Of a DNA stretch of 64,000 nt, positions 50,601 through 63,859 are shown in pieces (the first letter of the stretch is position 1; every line of letters starts with the position of its first letter). Source of the DNA: Tubiluchus corallicola (Eukaryota > Priapulida > Priapulimorpha > Priapulimorphida > Tubiluchidae); NCBI GenBank assembly GCA_030141605.1, contig JAQGDQ010000358.1, positions 90,001 to 154,000 of the forward strand, read 5' to 3'. The notes under the pieces are model-generated. The model searched no databases. It worked only from the letters and a program-made list of their open reading frames with translations, and had not been told where the DNA came from. The translations under genes were made by a program, and so were the position numbers.

Positions 50601-52874
50601 GATAATACGTGTGCATGCGATTGATTTTTGCAAAGTTATATGTACCATGAGCTTTATGCAAATAAAAAGCATAAAGAGAGAGAGACAGGCAGAGTCAGAC
50701 ATGACAGAGTATCAAAGACCGAAAAAAGGGAAAAGAGAAAAAAGGTTCATAGATATGCAAGCATAGAGAGATTTAGCATAACTGTTAAGTTATGCTAACA
50801 ATTTTTTTTACTACTGTTTGTCTCCTATAAACAATCCAGGTACACATAGCATTTTTGATCTCACCAGCATTTTAAATTTAGATTGTCACCATTGCCTTTT
50901 GTTTAGTTTGCATATTTTTACATGTGATGAAGTCAGTAGACCAGGTAGAAACCTAGTGCTCCAGATAGAAGTGATGTTTGGAAACACTCATACTGCTGCT
51001 TATTATTGTTCAGCAACTCTAGTTGTCATCAATTTCATATGAAACGCTAGTGCATCAATATTTAAATATTTTGTTTATTTACTTAATATTTATAATTAGT
51101 ATTATTTTTATAAACAGCTATTGCTCGATAGCTAGACTGTCTAATAAGTGGTTAATCTGTGCTTTTCAGAAGGCAGGGGCAGAGAAAAGACAGATAAAGC
51201 TAAGAAAGGTGGGAGAGGAAGAGGTAGGACTCAAATATCTGACGACGAAACGCCAAAAATGTCGAAGAAGAAATTGAAAACTTCACAAGTGCCGTATGCA
51301 TCACTTAACAATGTATTTTTAAATCATTTTTGCCCTGTGCTGGCAGTACCAAAGACAAACATCATTGTCACACATATTTTTACAGTGTTGTTGTTATTGT
51401 TGTAATCAAACAACATTAGAATAACTTTACCATTTAAATTAATTTTTTTGTTTTGAATTGCTTTCTATTTTTAAATAATCGTGTACATGTTTGGTTAATG
51501 AGTTTTGATAATTGGACCCCATCTTAAGAAAATTGTGAATTTCTTTGATAATCTTTCAACAGTATCTTCACTGTCTTCTTTTTTTCTTGGGTACTTATAC
51601 AGGCATATTTTGACATTATATCAGTTGTCTAGACTCTATGTTGTTTTTGTTATTTTGTCGCTTCTGCATAGTTTTCTATTTCGACCAATTCAGTCACTTG
51701 CGAATCGTTCTTTCTTTTTGTTCTTTAGAGCTTTCAGATTCTAATAGCTAATAAGAAATAAGAACCGTAAAAACTTCGGAACAGAAAGCACTATACGATG
51801 CAAGGTTTTTATTTGTGATCCTGATCATTGAACACTGCATGACATCAGTTACTCCAAACTTCATCATTTGATTAATTGTCCAATTTATTTGTCACTTTAT
51901 AGTCGGGTTTAAAAATATACTTATCATCAAGTTTGTAATAATTTACAATGCTTAGGGCTACTACAGGTAATTTCGTTTAGTTTTCCCACAAACTCAGACA
52001 AGACTGTGGATAGCATTTTTATGCGACCAGCAGATGCTCCTAGTTTTGTCTAAATAAATGTGTACATGCTGATTATCATATGCCTTTCTTACAAAATTCA
52101 CAAAATATTTTTAACAAACAAAATTTTCACTATTTACAGCATCTATTGTAATCTTCTCGTATTCTTTATTTTCAGACCAGAATCTCCTATTGCGGGTGCT
52201 TTGGCTGCACTTCCTATGTCTATTACACATCCTTCCGATGTCCTTGACATGCCCGTTGATCCAAATGAACCAACATATTGCCTGTGTCATCAAGTGTCAT
52301 ATGGCGAAATGATTGGCTGTGACAATCCAGATGTAAGCAAACATAATTTTTGTTATTGTATTTATCACAATTCCCTGTCTCTCTGGTAAAAAAATTTCAA
52401 GCAGGTTGCAGTACCTATTTATTTATGCTTATAACAAAGCTTATATAGCCACAAAACAATATCTGTGGCTAAAATATCTGTAAGATATATGTTATGATGT
52501 TATGCTGCATTTCTGAAAACTAATGCTCTATGATGATTGTAAGGAACTGAGCTTGACTGTGCCTGGTTTCAAGGCACTGTCTTACTTAATGATGTTTGAA
52601 AAAGTTTCCGTCCTTATACTGAGAGCTACAATTTTGTCTAAGCAATTAACGGTGTTCTTTCTGTTTGTACACTTATTTTTTACTGTGGTGGTAAAAGTTT
52701 TTCAAGGTAAGTTTTTCATGTAACTAAAATCAGTGTTCAACATTTACACAATTTTCTGTTTAATTTTAGTGTCCAATTGAATGGTTTCACTTTGCCTGCG
52801 TGGGTCTCACAACAAAACCAAAGGGTAAATGGTTTTGTCCTCGATGTACTTCTGAGCGCAAGAAGAAAATGTAG
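47618..52874 (+). CDS. ING4/ING5-type inhibitor of growth protein (7 exons, 254 aa)
   Basis: Exons are 47618-47654, 49716-49787, 50045-50211, 50488-50590, 51170-51293, 52176-52332 and 52770-52874; all are in phase. The 37-base first exon encodes [13 protein letters not shown]-type sequence (here [12 protein letters not shown]) and is split from the rest by a 2-kb intron. The ING N-terminal helical region follows ([50 protein letters not shown]). Next are a basic Gly/Arg/Lys nuclear-localisation stretch (KKGGRGRGR), then [20 protein letters not shown] and a complete C4HC3 PHD finger ending [16 protein letters not shown]. The PHD binds histone H3 trimethyl-Lys4, recruiting HBO1 or MOZ/MORF acetyltransferase complexes. 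Vertebrate ING4 is 249 aa and ING5 240 aa. One ancestral-type gene is likely here, so I do not choose between the symbols. Confidence 0.95.
48368..48706. mobile_element. Second copy of the 21 kb Tigger/pogo-like element (left part)
   Basis: It begins TA then CAGTATGCGCCGCTTAATAG and aligns collinearly with 21043-21390, including ACCTATTAACCGATGGGTGT, AAGTGAATTAGCAATAAAT and GTCTGTTTATTTGCAAAAAT. No right terminal repeat was found. It lies in intron 1 of the ING gene. The minus strand retains [16 protein letters not shown] and a stop, probably a transposase C-terminus. Confidence 0.7.
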
Positions 52875-53638
52875 GCATCAACTTCTTTTCCAGAATTGAG
52901 GAATCTACACCTTTACTAGAAAATTTAACATGACAGCTATATGTGCAAAAAAAACTTGTGGTTAATCACTGATCAAAAAATTACTGCAAGATATGTCAAG
53001 TCTTTTGTAACCTACTGTAATTTTATAGTTATCGAAATTTAGTCTATTTTGAAGCTGATTGATTACATTGCTATAAAAAAATTGCAAAAATTATTGTCTT
53101 GCTAAGTGTACAGAATACAGATTCACCCAAATCTAGATGTTACCATGTGGGCAGCCTGAAGGGTTGGCAAATAATGTATTCTAATTTACATCTTACATAA
53201 TATAATTACTTGGTAATTATATCTGTTCATTTAGTTTATGCATGTTTCAGATATCTAAATATCGTTATGTTTTTCTTGAGTGAAATGCAGAGCAAAATCA
53301 GTTTGGCTCTGTATGATGTAACAATTTTGTTGTATTCATAAAAAATTGAAAAGTTACAAAACTGCGCATAACTTAGCAAAAATAACGATAGGCTACAGTG
53401 GCGCATGACTAATCTTTCTCCTTTTTTTCTGATTCTTTAATCTTGCTATCAAGTTGCATATGGTCCTACTATCAAGCTGATGTTGCAATTGAAAGCATGA
53501 TATGCTTTAGTATTTCATTTAATTTATCATTTGTATATAAGATGAATGTTGAGAAAGTAGATGCAGTTTTACCCAAGACATTTTATTTATCACTGTATAT
53601 ATAACATGAGCCTTGCTGTCTATTTTATATGTGCAACT

Positions 53639-53644
53639 AATAAA
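53639..53644 (+). promoter_or_regulatory. Candidate ING poly(A) signal
   Basis: AATAAA 765 bases after the ING stop codon. It is the first canonical hexamer I noticed downstream. Confidence 0.35.
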
Positions 53645-55348
53645 CTTCCTTTAAGTTATCATTTGCATTTCTTCGTCATTGAAATTATCTTATATAATCC
53701 AAGAAAATATTGTGTAACCCAAATAGAAATACTTACACATAGCAAGCAAAACAAAACAAATGAAAGGAGAGAAATCACCATACAACCTGGGTGATATTCA
53801 TAGGAGTCGTCTGCTTGTTAACATGAGAGCTTAAAACTAAACTACTGTATGACCATTCCATACCTAGGACAATGATTCCTAATTGATATATATTTTGTAT
53901 CCAGGCCCTAGTGCATTGACAATCCCAGTCTATATTAGGGATTGCTAACATCTGATTATCTGATCATGTACTAGTAATAAGCTCCAGGGGTAACTAGGGT
54001 TAAGTTTCAGCAGTGATGCTAAATGCAGAAGGGTGCATCCTGTAGTTAAAGTGACTTGCAAAACTGTTGTTATATGTTTTGTGTTCTTGATATCTACCTG
54101 ATTCCTATACTGAAGTAAAATGGTGCTTGTTCCGAAGTTTCATTTCATGGCTAAAACGCCTGTGCTAAGTTGCACGTTTATTCTCAGAGAACTGTCCTTG
54201 AAAATGAACTAGGTTTTCATTCGGAACAACAATACAAAATTGTTGGCCTTGCACCTAAGAACTGAATTGCTGCTTGCACTGAAAAAACGTTGTGACCCTT
54301 ACAGTCATTAACACTGATACAATCAAGATCAAGACAAGCAATGTTTAATAAAATAAAGACTTATTTCACAAGTTATTTTACATTATTACATTGTCTCACA
54401 AATTTTATGTCTTGTTAATTCAGTTATTGGTACACGCTTCACACAGAAATGTTAATTATTAATCTAGTTAAATATCTACGATAGTTGCAAATAGATACCA
54501 TCTTCTAAACTAACTACACATTTGCTGCAACATGTCTTTACCCAAATTTTCGCTTTGTAAGGCACTGGCGCACAATCGGTTATAGTTAAAACCACTAGTT
54601 AGGCGAACATATTAATTTTAATTTTAATATGTTAATTTTTCTTAAAGTTTTTTAATAATTAACACAAAACAAATGTAACTGGATCAACTGTAACTGTTGC
54701 ATCACATGCTATTGCAAAAATAATAATTGTTAGCAGTCGTCAGTATTTCAGGCAAAAGTTGCTATAACTAGAGTTGAACATGTGTGAGCAGTCTACAGGC
54801 TAATTTCACTATAAAAATCATCTTCAATTCATATAGCTACTGCATCGTACCTTTGCAAACAAACGTAAAATATTAAGAAATTGCTCTACTGTAAACAGTT
54901 TAAATATTAAAATTGCTACTTTAAAGTTAAGAAAAGTACATAAAACTATATCAAAATAATGTTAATTAAAAAGTAATATTTACATGATACAAAACAATAC
55001 ATATACAAATTCTGTAAAACAAATATTATAATGTACTAAGCACGAGCGCGCTTGTCCACATATACAAGATTCTCACAGGTTTAGAAAATACATTTATGAA
55101 CGTTTGTCAGACATTTTTAAAATGTAAAAAATTTGCATCTTGATTTTGGTCATTCAACATTTTGACATCTTCACTCTGGATATGACTGTTATAAAACAAG
55201 CAGCTAGGAAAGATAGAGTAACAGCAGAGTAATTATATGAAACTAAAATGTAGCCAACGTGTAAATGCAATTCTAGAGTAATGAATCTCAATTTGTGCTT
55301 CATTATTTACTATTGTTTTTGACAAGCTGGTCTGTTTGGTAGAAATAC

Positions 55349-55354
55349 TTTATT
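55349..55354 (-). promoter_or_regulatory. Candidate septin poly(A) signal
   Basis: AATAAA on the minus strand, 235 bases beyond the septin stop codon. Confidence 0.4.
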
Positions 55355-55588
55355 GCATAGTTTTCAAATCAGTGATTTTTTTTCATCTACGATTCTATAC
55401 TATTCTTAAAAGGTCGAAATTGTGCGCAAGGTCTATTAAAATGAGATTGGCTCTACTCTAAACAATCACAATATTTTAAGTGGAATCTGATCAGAAAGAT
55501 CGTTTATATGAAAATTAAAGCGACCACTCATTGTTGTGATGTCATAGCTGTCGGGTTATGAGCAACATTATGGTATAGAAGATAGACT

Positions 55589-58500
55589 CTAGACCATGAT
55601 GTTGCTCTCACTTATTTCATTAATTTGTGAATAATCAACGCTTCTCAGATTACCGTTCATCATTGGCTTCACTTTTGTGACGTCTGGTCCAGTTGGGAGC
55701 ACTTTTACACCTGCTTTCAACTCCTTCTTCTCGTGAATAACGTTATCTGTCTTTTCCTTCAACGATTTCTCAACGATCTTTGGACTTTCGCTTACCACAA
55801 TTTTTAACGTTTTCTTGATCTCGCTCGGGCTGGCGTTTTTCTCGTCCTTTTCTGGTAATTTTTCTGGCACATTGGGCATGGGTTTCACTGTGGCTTTGTT
55901 CTCTACTGCTGGCTTCATTGCATGCTTCTCTTTACGTGGCATCTTTTGTGGGCTTCCTGGCGCCTTGAGATGCTCTTGACGATAAGCCTCATAGTGAACT
56001 TGATCTGTGACATCCTTGAGATCTTGCATGTGTGTTCTGTGACAACAACAAAACTTATATGATTAGTTGACCGATTCGCTGATTTACTGCTTGATTGATT
56101 GACTAACCAACTAACTAAACAACCAACAAACAAACTGCCTAAATGATTGATTTTCTTACTATCTCAGTTATTATTTCGAGAATTTGTAAATCAACCAATC
56201 ACTTAGTGATTGATTGCCTGCTTGTTTTTTGTTGTTGACTGTATGTGAAGTTGGTTGATTGACTTATTCACATGAATCAACTGCCTATTCGATTAACCAA
56301 TTCATTTATTAGCCAGCTAAATGGGTGGATGACTAGTCGACTGAACTCTGATCGAGTACATTGACTAAGTGACCATCTGTTTAGCTAATAAAATATGCCT
56401 GCATGACAAACATGCTTTTGAAAGTAACCTAGTTGCGTCATGAATAAAATATTTTCCAATAACATTGCGGTATGGATATCTGCATTTATTTAAAAAACGT
56501 TATTTTTACAATATTGTTTTCATTTTTATAGCTACTCTCTGTGTTTCTTTACCTAATGAGAAGGTCTCTTAAATCAGCAAATTCACAGTGCTGACGGTTT
56601 TCAATTTCAATGACTCCCCAGTTTGTTTTCCTTCCCAAAACTTTGCCCTTCTTTTCTACCGTCTCCAGTTGGTTGCCTCCTACGACAGCGAATGGTAACA
56701 TTTGCTGTAAAACAACAAAAAATTCAAATAAATGCGATATTTACTAAAATAAATTGTAAAATGTAAAATTCTGAAATTTTCGCTTTCTGAAATTTAGTGG
56801 ATTCGCGTTGCTGCTATGTGCTACTAGTGGAACTTCTTTTTGCGACCCCGCAGTTTGCAGTCTTCTCGAAATAAAAACAAGAGACTTTTCAGTGAAACAG
56901 GATTAGCTCCAAAATTCTGTACCGGGATTAGAAACCCTACTGTAACACGTCTGAATAAATTGCATTATTTTCCATTGTTGTACCAGTGCACCCTAAACAC
57001 TGGGCCTAACAATAAAACCGCACATATTATTTTCTGTTAGATTATTCGTTCTTCTACTGCGTCTTTGAATATTAAACATTAACATTAATATAATATTAGA
57101 TATTAGTTAATGTTTCAGTCGTCAACTCTGTCGTTTTTTCCCATGTCTAACAATGTTTAAAGGGGGCCTATCGTTTTACGAACCCGAATCCGGTCGTTTA
57201 CTAGACGATCTTCTTCATCCACTTCTGATTCAACGGATGGATAGATTTTGATATTATGCTTTCCGATGTCGTCTTGTATCTACAAATTTTAAACATAATT
57301 ACACTCTTTAAACTCTAATACAATTAAATTTTGGTGTTTGAAACGTCTGAGTCGTCTAGCTTGCATGACTTATGAAAAAAATCACTTTTTGTTACCAAGA
57401 AGCCATACAGAGTCAAATAAGTGACGACACAACCCTCAGCATTGTAATATTGTTAAGCCTACCCGCTTTTTGAAGTCTTTCCTCTCATCCAATGTCAGTG
57501 TGTCAGCTTTAGCTATTACTGGAACAATATTGACAATGTCTCCCAATTTCTTCATAAACTCAATATCTAATGGTCTCAGTCTAAAAATTAAAAACATTTC
57601 TTTAATACTGACTTCAGTATTACGTTCTTCCAGCTCTGATTTCAGTATTACAAATGTTTTACAAAAACCCAAAATCCTTTGCAGACAGTACTTTCCCGGT
57701 TGCAGAACCAAGAAGTGAAACTCCTTCCAGAAGATTTGCCCAACAGTAAATCACTGTCACGGTTTCGGAAAATATTGAAGGTATCTCTTTTTTTCTGCCC
57801 TAATATTCTCTGATTTCTTAAATTATGCAGACAACAGGTAGTAGGCTCGTGTTACTATTAATGTTAACTTTTGTCATGGAAAATAGTTATACTACCGGCC
57901 GTACTGAAAATTTTTAAGGAGTTTTACAAGCTTCATTTTAATTCTAACTTTGCTATAATATTCTATTGTAGCGCATATTGGAATATTTATAGTTAGTGCT
58001 CGAAACCAATTAATTAATTAATATGTACTCATTCTCCATTAACATAACTTTAGCGAATATGTAGCCAAGTACAGCTTAATATCAGAACTGCATATTATTG
58101 TGTTTTTGAGCTGTTTTACCATAATTATGCAAAAACTCCTAAAAATAAAATAAATTATGCATGAAAAACAATCGCATGAAACCCAAGCATTAATATGTGG
58201 AGCAATTTTTCTGGGTTAGATCATTTTAAGCTAATTCTCCTATCTGAACCAGGTCGTTGACTACTCGTATTGAATTTCTTTATCAATAACAAACATCACA
58301 AAAACACTAAACATCTAAACTGTTTAGCTTAAATCTGTAGGGGGCTGTAAATGGAAACAGTCAGGATAAAAATAAACACCAAAAATAAAGATCGTATAAC
58401 AGCTGCCCTTACGAATGTCCAGTTGGAGGAATGAAGTAGAGGCAACAATGAACTCTGGAGTCGGGAATGATCCTTTTTCTGGCAACGTTGACCTCTTCAA

Positions 58501-61500
58501 CCAAATACTTTTCATACTGTTCATTTATGTATTCGACTATTGGCTCCCAACTGCGAAAGTGTATAACAGTTAAATGCTATGGATATAAAAAAGTAATGTT
58601 TATGTCCTCTATCTAATTCGCGCAAACAGCGCAGGACATTCATGATTTAACTCAACTCAATGATTTAACATAATGATATCAGTTGTTTTATACAGTCTGG
58701 CGCAATAACGGAATTCATCTTAATGGCAAGATACTAATGTTGAATAAATCTGCCAGATTATGCACTAAACCGGCAGAGAAATCTAAATTCCATTCACACG
58801 TGTATACATATATCATCCTTTCAAGACAACACCGCCCAGAAATCAGTTTTCCTGGCGGTGAGCCATTCATTCACTAACCAAGTTTGGTGCTGCTTAAAGT
58901 TCTATCGGTAACAAAAAACTACCATCGCCACACCCACTCAGCTTAGTCTTCTTTGTACAATTTGACAAATTAGGCGTAAAAAATCCTTTTACTTTTTATC
59001 ATTAGGTAAGTTTTCATTTTATTTGCTTTCACCTGATCCTCTCGAATGACGCAAGATGCACATTATAAACGCCACCTATATGATAATCTTATAATAGTAA
59101 TCTTCATAACCATACTTCGAGCACAAGAAAACATAGTAGAACGATTTTGCAACTTGATTCCTTTTGGAATCCGTAATTATTATATGTACTGACTATATAA
59201 GTACAAGTTATTTATCACCTTTGAATGATTACGCCTGAATTATGACATGTAATGCCCTTCTAATCACTCGTAACTATTCACTATTACTCGAACTTGCCAC
59301 AATTAATAAGTGAAGTTCTTACCATTTGTCATTGTTTATATGATCACCAAACCCGGGAGTGTCTGTTATAGTCAGTCTTACTCGAACACCCTTCTCCTCT
59401 ATCTCTGTAAAAAGTAATTCAGTGCAACTACTAAACGAGAAATAGTATTATTTTAAACTCCAACAACGAAAAACTATTAATCATACAACTGTAAAAGATT
59501 ATTGCTACAACGAAATCAAAACTCAATGGGTTATTCGCTAGCGAAGTAACATTACAAGGAGGTGCACTTCGCTGAGATATCTACAATGCTGTTCTCAATA
59601 TTGGTCTCTTCGTTATTCGTGTATATTTTTATCGGCTTTTTAATATTGCGACTTACCCTCTATATTCAAAATTTTCACAAAAAACAGACTATGACCACGG
59701 TAAAATAATGATGTTCTAATTATAAATGAATAGAATTATAAACCAAGCTGGAATGGAAAGAAATTGCGGAAAATTTAAATTGAGATATAAACTAAAAGAC
59801 GTTTGGACACAAGTCCAATACCACGACGTCTAGACCACACAATCTCTAGTCTCTACAGAGGTCTCTGATTGACCAGTTACAACCGTTTTACGTTTTCACA
59901 CGTTTAGCGTTCAAGTTTAAAAAAAGTAAATCTTGTGCATTCGAAATTTATCAAGTGTACTATAGCTAATGTGTATGTTTATTTTAAACAGGCAACGATG
60001 GGTGGACGAATAACTAAAACGTAAAACGTCATTTCTAAAAATAATCCATAATCTATTAACTCAAAAACATAACTAATCAGTAACCCAATCATTAACCGTT
60101 ATTACTAATAATCCATTTGTAACTAAAATATTTCTTGCATGTACACTAGGAGTCGCTCATATTATTGCTCATGGCAATATTCAAAGCGTTATTTAATTAA
60201 ATTTTACTAACCGTGGCTAATTGATAGAACCTCAACAGTTTTAGGGATAATGTACGGCATCATTTCTGGAACCTCGTTGTTGTTTTGTTCGATTTTTGCT
60301 TTTTCTGCGCCGTCTGGCGGCACTTTTAGATCTAGGTGACAAGATCGTCTACTGACATTAGATCTGAAAATTGTGTTTACCATGGTTGATTTACCAAGCC
60401 CACTTGATCCTGAAATAAAAAATGCGCTCTGAAATCGTGTCAATGAGTTGGAAAGAAGGGTCTTAATCCCAGGATTAACACCGCCGTAATTTGCCAAATC
60501 TGACTTGGTGGCCACGTGAAAGACATCATTCATTCATAAAGATATTAAAAAGTGTGGGTCCCGGCAGGTAGCCCTGTAGTACACCCTTACTTAATTGCTT
60601 GATTTCACTCTAATTTGAACACTCCAATTTTGACACTTTTTTACGGCCTGATAGGTAGCATTGTATAAGGCTATTGCTGGATTACTCTGGGTTTTTTTTA
60701 TAGTGAGTTCGTGCGCTAAGCACTCAAATGCCTTGGAAATTCTCTTTAATATTGCTCCACAATGCTTTGTTTGGTGAATAGTTTGTTGATTTGTCAGTTA
60801 AAAAGAGCAAAACATATTTGCCGCTATATCCTTTTCTTAAGCACTAAGACTAACGTGAGAGATGTCGTCTTCAAAGTAGTCACTCAGCTGCAATGAAATT
60901 ACGAGTTTCGAAGTGATGAGCAGCACATTAACAAGTGTATAATTCTCCATGGATAGTCTGTCGTTCTTTTTATGAACTGGCATTACTCGGGCTTCCTCCA
61001 ACAAAGACGCAAATGATGATCCGGGAAAAATGCGTCAGATGTTTGTTAGCGGTGTAATAATTGCAAGTTCCAGCATTTTCAGCATCTTAACAGATATTCC
61101 GTAAAGGCTTGTGACCTTACGTAGAGGTATTTGTTTCGAAAATCTGTTGATATCAAATTCGCTTATTAGTTTGAAGTGAAATTTGACAGACAGGATAGTC
61201 CCAGAGTTTTTTGTCAAGTTTTCTAATATTGGGGCGATCACTTAAACTTCAAGTTTTCTAGTTTTAATGGGGATGTGAGAATCTGTGATATCATGTAACA
61301 TTTTGGCGACGGCCCAGTAGGCATCATCTATATCATCAAGGATGCTAGTGATGTGGAAAGCTATACTTCTAATGTCATCATACCTTTCAAGAAGGTCTTT
61401 TTGAATTAAGTTTTTACGTAACTAGTATGTCACTGACTTAGGCTGCCAACTTTGTCTTTTACTTACATTGAGAATAGCGTGATGAACATACTTAATTTCG

Positions 61501-61815
61501 CCACATAACCTTCTATTTGTCTTTTACGGTTTTTAAGTGGTGCATCCGATTCGTAATAAAATAAATACATCCACAAGTGGTGGATTTGCATCTTTCGTGA
61601 AGCAAGTTTCGTTCTTTACAATGTTTTCCATTACAAATTTTTCACAAAGATCCACAAGGTCCTGCCCGTCTTTAATAATTAAAGTTTAGATCACCGATTA
61701 CACAAATATTTTCATATTCTCTGAAGTTTTGGCCTAATAGAGGGTCAATATCTTCTTCAAATGACCTTTAATTTAAAGATGGTGGTTTACAAGCACAGAA
61801 TGGCAGGAAAGAGAG

Positions 61816-61912
<97 letters not shown>

Positions 61913-62356
61913 TAATAATAAATCATTATTTTAGACGTACAATATTGATTAGAATTTTTGTTATTATATTATCAGTTACTTATTGCATGATATGTTGATT
62001 TATTACAATATACATTACCGTTTTGTGGTAAATTGTACATACTGACTAAAATAAGTTATTTAGTTTTAATGTTTAGCTGTGGAATTTCTGAAAGCCTTGA
62101 GCACTTAAATTTTATTAGATTTTGCAGTGGTCTTACAGTAAGGAACTCTTATGTCCTTGGAGGGCTGTTAACACTTACCAACCAACATTATGTTATATTC
62201 GAACCCACGTTTGACAACTTTACGTCTCAGCTGATCATTAAGCATGTCAATACCAATGTAGCCATTCGCTTCCGTCTTTGGGGCGTTCAACTCCTGTTGT
62301 TTCTTGGACTGCTGGTCAATCTTTGAACTGCTGAATTCCGACCTGAATCTCTCCAT
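55589..62356 (-). CDS. Septin of the SEPT3/9/12 group (8 exons, 469 aa)
   Basis: Minus-strand exons are 62356-62179, 60409-60212, 59404-59323, 58550-58413, 57580-57463, 57279-57184, 56704-56553 and 56036-55589. All junctions are GT-AG and in phase. After a polar 30-residue start comes [20 protein letters not shown] (polybasic membrane-binding segment). GTPase motifs follow: P-loop GSSGLGKST (60-68), switch DTPGFGD (140-146) and AKAD (222-225). The septin unique element follows ([43 protein letters not shown]). GYIGID and the [20 protein letters not shown] block resemble SEPT9 more than SEPT2, 6 or 7 groups. Septins polymerise into filaments in cytokinesis and cortex organisation. The last 110 residues are a Lys/Glu/Pro-rich low-complexity tail rather than a coiled coil, in keeping with this group. 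Confidence 0.95.
60430..61760 (-). mobile_element. Decayed LINE (endonuclease-reverse transcriptase) in septin intron 1
   Basis: On the minus strand, from high to low coordinates: an endonuclease end motif IGDLNFNY (about 61700), then [20 protein letters not shown] with KTRKLE (about 61270-61340). Next come [20 protein letters not shown] (RT domain 1, about 61060-61120) and [18 protein letters not shown] (QGxxxGPxLF box, about 60535-60585). Stops and frameshifts separate them, including a small ATGA duplication near 60530. It is an inactive CR1/L2-like copy, antisense to nothing and collinear with the septin transcript. Confidence 0.8.
61816..61920. repeat. (AAT)n microsatellite
   Basis: About 33 AAT/ATA units with a single C interruption near 61910. 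It lies in septin intron 1 and directly abuts the LINE remnant. Confidence 0.95.
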
Positions 62357-62566
62357 GGCAAGGTCTGTTTTTACGAATTGTTAAGCGATAGGTCTACTCC
62401 TAAGGGTGACGTTAGCTATAAAATAAGAAAACAGTTTAGGATGAATTTATTTGCTCCATACGTCACAACACCTTATATTAATATTAAAGAGGGGCCTTGT
62501 TTGTTTAAATTTTCCATGAGGTATATTTTTTCGTCGCAAAATTATAACACGCCATACAGGCAAATC

Positions 62567-62646
62567 AATTCGGCGAGAGTCAACAAGTCTACATTTATAT
62601 ATATATATATATGTATAAATGTAGACTTGTTGACTCTCGCCGAATT
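62567..62646. repeat. Near-perfect 80-bp palindrome (hairpin)
   Basis: The left arm AATTCGGCGAGAGTCAACAA (62567 onward) is repeated as its exact complement ending at 62646. The arms run to the centre through ATTTATATATAT with only one mismatched pair (62600/62613). The transcript or single strand would fold into a hairpin of about 40 bp. It lies about 210 bases upstream of the septin ATG, in probable 5' UTR or promoter DNA. Confidence 0.95.
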
Positions 62647-63859
62647 TATTTGGAAACTGCGCTTTGGAGCTTAACGATTAGCACTACTAAGCTTTCTTTA
62701 ACATTAACATGCGTCATTATTATGATTGGCCTTATCATTTTTATATTAAGTTACTTGTACGACATCATTACTGCATCAATAGCTGGAATTATAACTAAAT
62801 GCAAACATATTTAAATAACCATAACCCATGAATCAATGCATGAATCATTCTAAATAGTTTACAATTCATGCAAATTATATTGGATATAGGATATAGGATA
62901 CGTGAATTTCATCACAAAAGTAAATAGCTATATACACAAAATATGGATTACAAGTAAATAAATAAATAAATATATTATTATTTTAGGTATTATTGTATCA
63001 GTATTATTTTAAGAAACAACAATTTTGCTACACTGAGTTGATAAACTAAGTCGTAAACAGTAATCTAGTAAACCTTGGCAAGATCACCCTGTTGCATGTT
63101 ATTTACGGATTAAACAAATTGCCTCAATTTATCGCCTAGTAGTTTCTATTTACTTTTAGCATACAGAAGCATGTGCTAGCAGCAATAATATTGTGAGGTC
63201 AGTGTTGTACTTCCTAGTGACTTGTACAACTACATAGCCCTCCCAACAGTCTCTTCGTTCATGCATAAAAGTATTTTGCTGAGAATTATTATAATGAAAG
63301 ATGAAAAGCATAAACAGAGTGAGCTAGTGCAGGTGTACATAATATCATCAAAAAAGACAATTTCAAAGTAATCAAACTTACTGCCAGTATACTCATAGTC
63401 CTAGAAAGTCATTAGTCATAGAAGGTGCAAATAAAATTATTTCTAAGTTTTAATATAAAAGAAATTAGAACTGCCCTATATTGACATCAGCGTGTACTTT
63501 ACGGATCTATAGATTCGTTTATTATTAAGTCTGATACAGTTTACGTCTAGAGTACTTAAATGAAGATGATGACAACGAAATCGATCTATGTACGAAATAT
63601 CTCATAGTATATTTACCTGAGCCCAAATTCTAAATGAACTCATAGAGAAACCTCATAGCAAATACATGGTTAGATGCAATTTTTAAGAAGTATTTATGAA
63701 AAACATAGACTGGACCCGATATAATAACGTTCTAGGCTTGGTACGTTTTGGTGTAAATACTGTATACTTCAGCTTTCATGAATTAGCGAATTAAAAAAAT
63801 CATTTTCTTTAAATAATTGTTGACGGTCAAAGATTTTATATTCAGTCACAAGTACTATG
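62647..63859. other. Upstream region of the septin gene, nothing else recognised
   Basis: AT-rich DNA likely to contain the septin promoter. No coding exon, RNA gene or recognisable repeat seen, apart from short AAAT runs near 62955. Confidence 0.4.

Larger units (their letters stand above)
52875..55588. other. Convergent 3' regions of ING and septin genes
   Basis: No coding exon seen. An AATAAA at 53639-53644 could end the ING transcript and another lies near 54346. On the minus strand AATAAA at 55349-55354 lies 235 bases after the septin stop. Confidence 0.45.

Noticed and set aside
60412-60533. Extension of septin exon 2 upstream to an ATG giving [17 protein letters not shown]
   Set aside because: A good acceptor at 60410 joins the P-loop codon in phase with exon 1. 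The extra sequence continues from LINE reverse transcriptase motifs.
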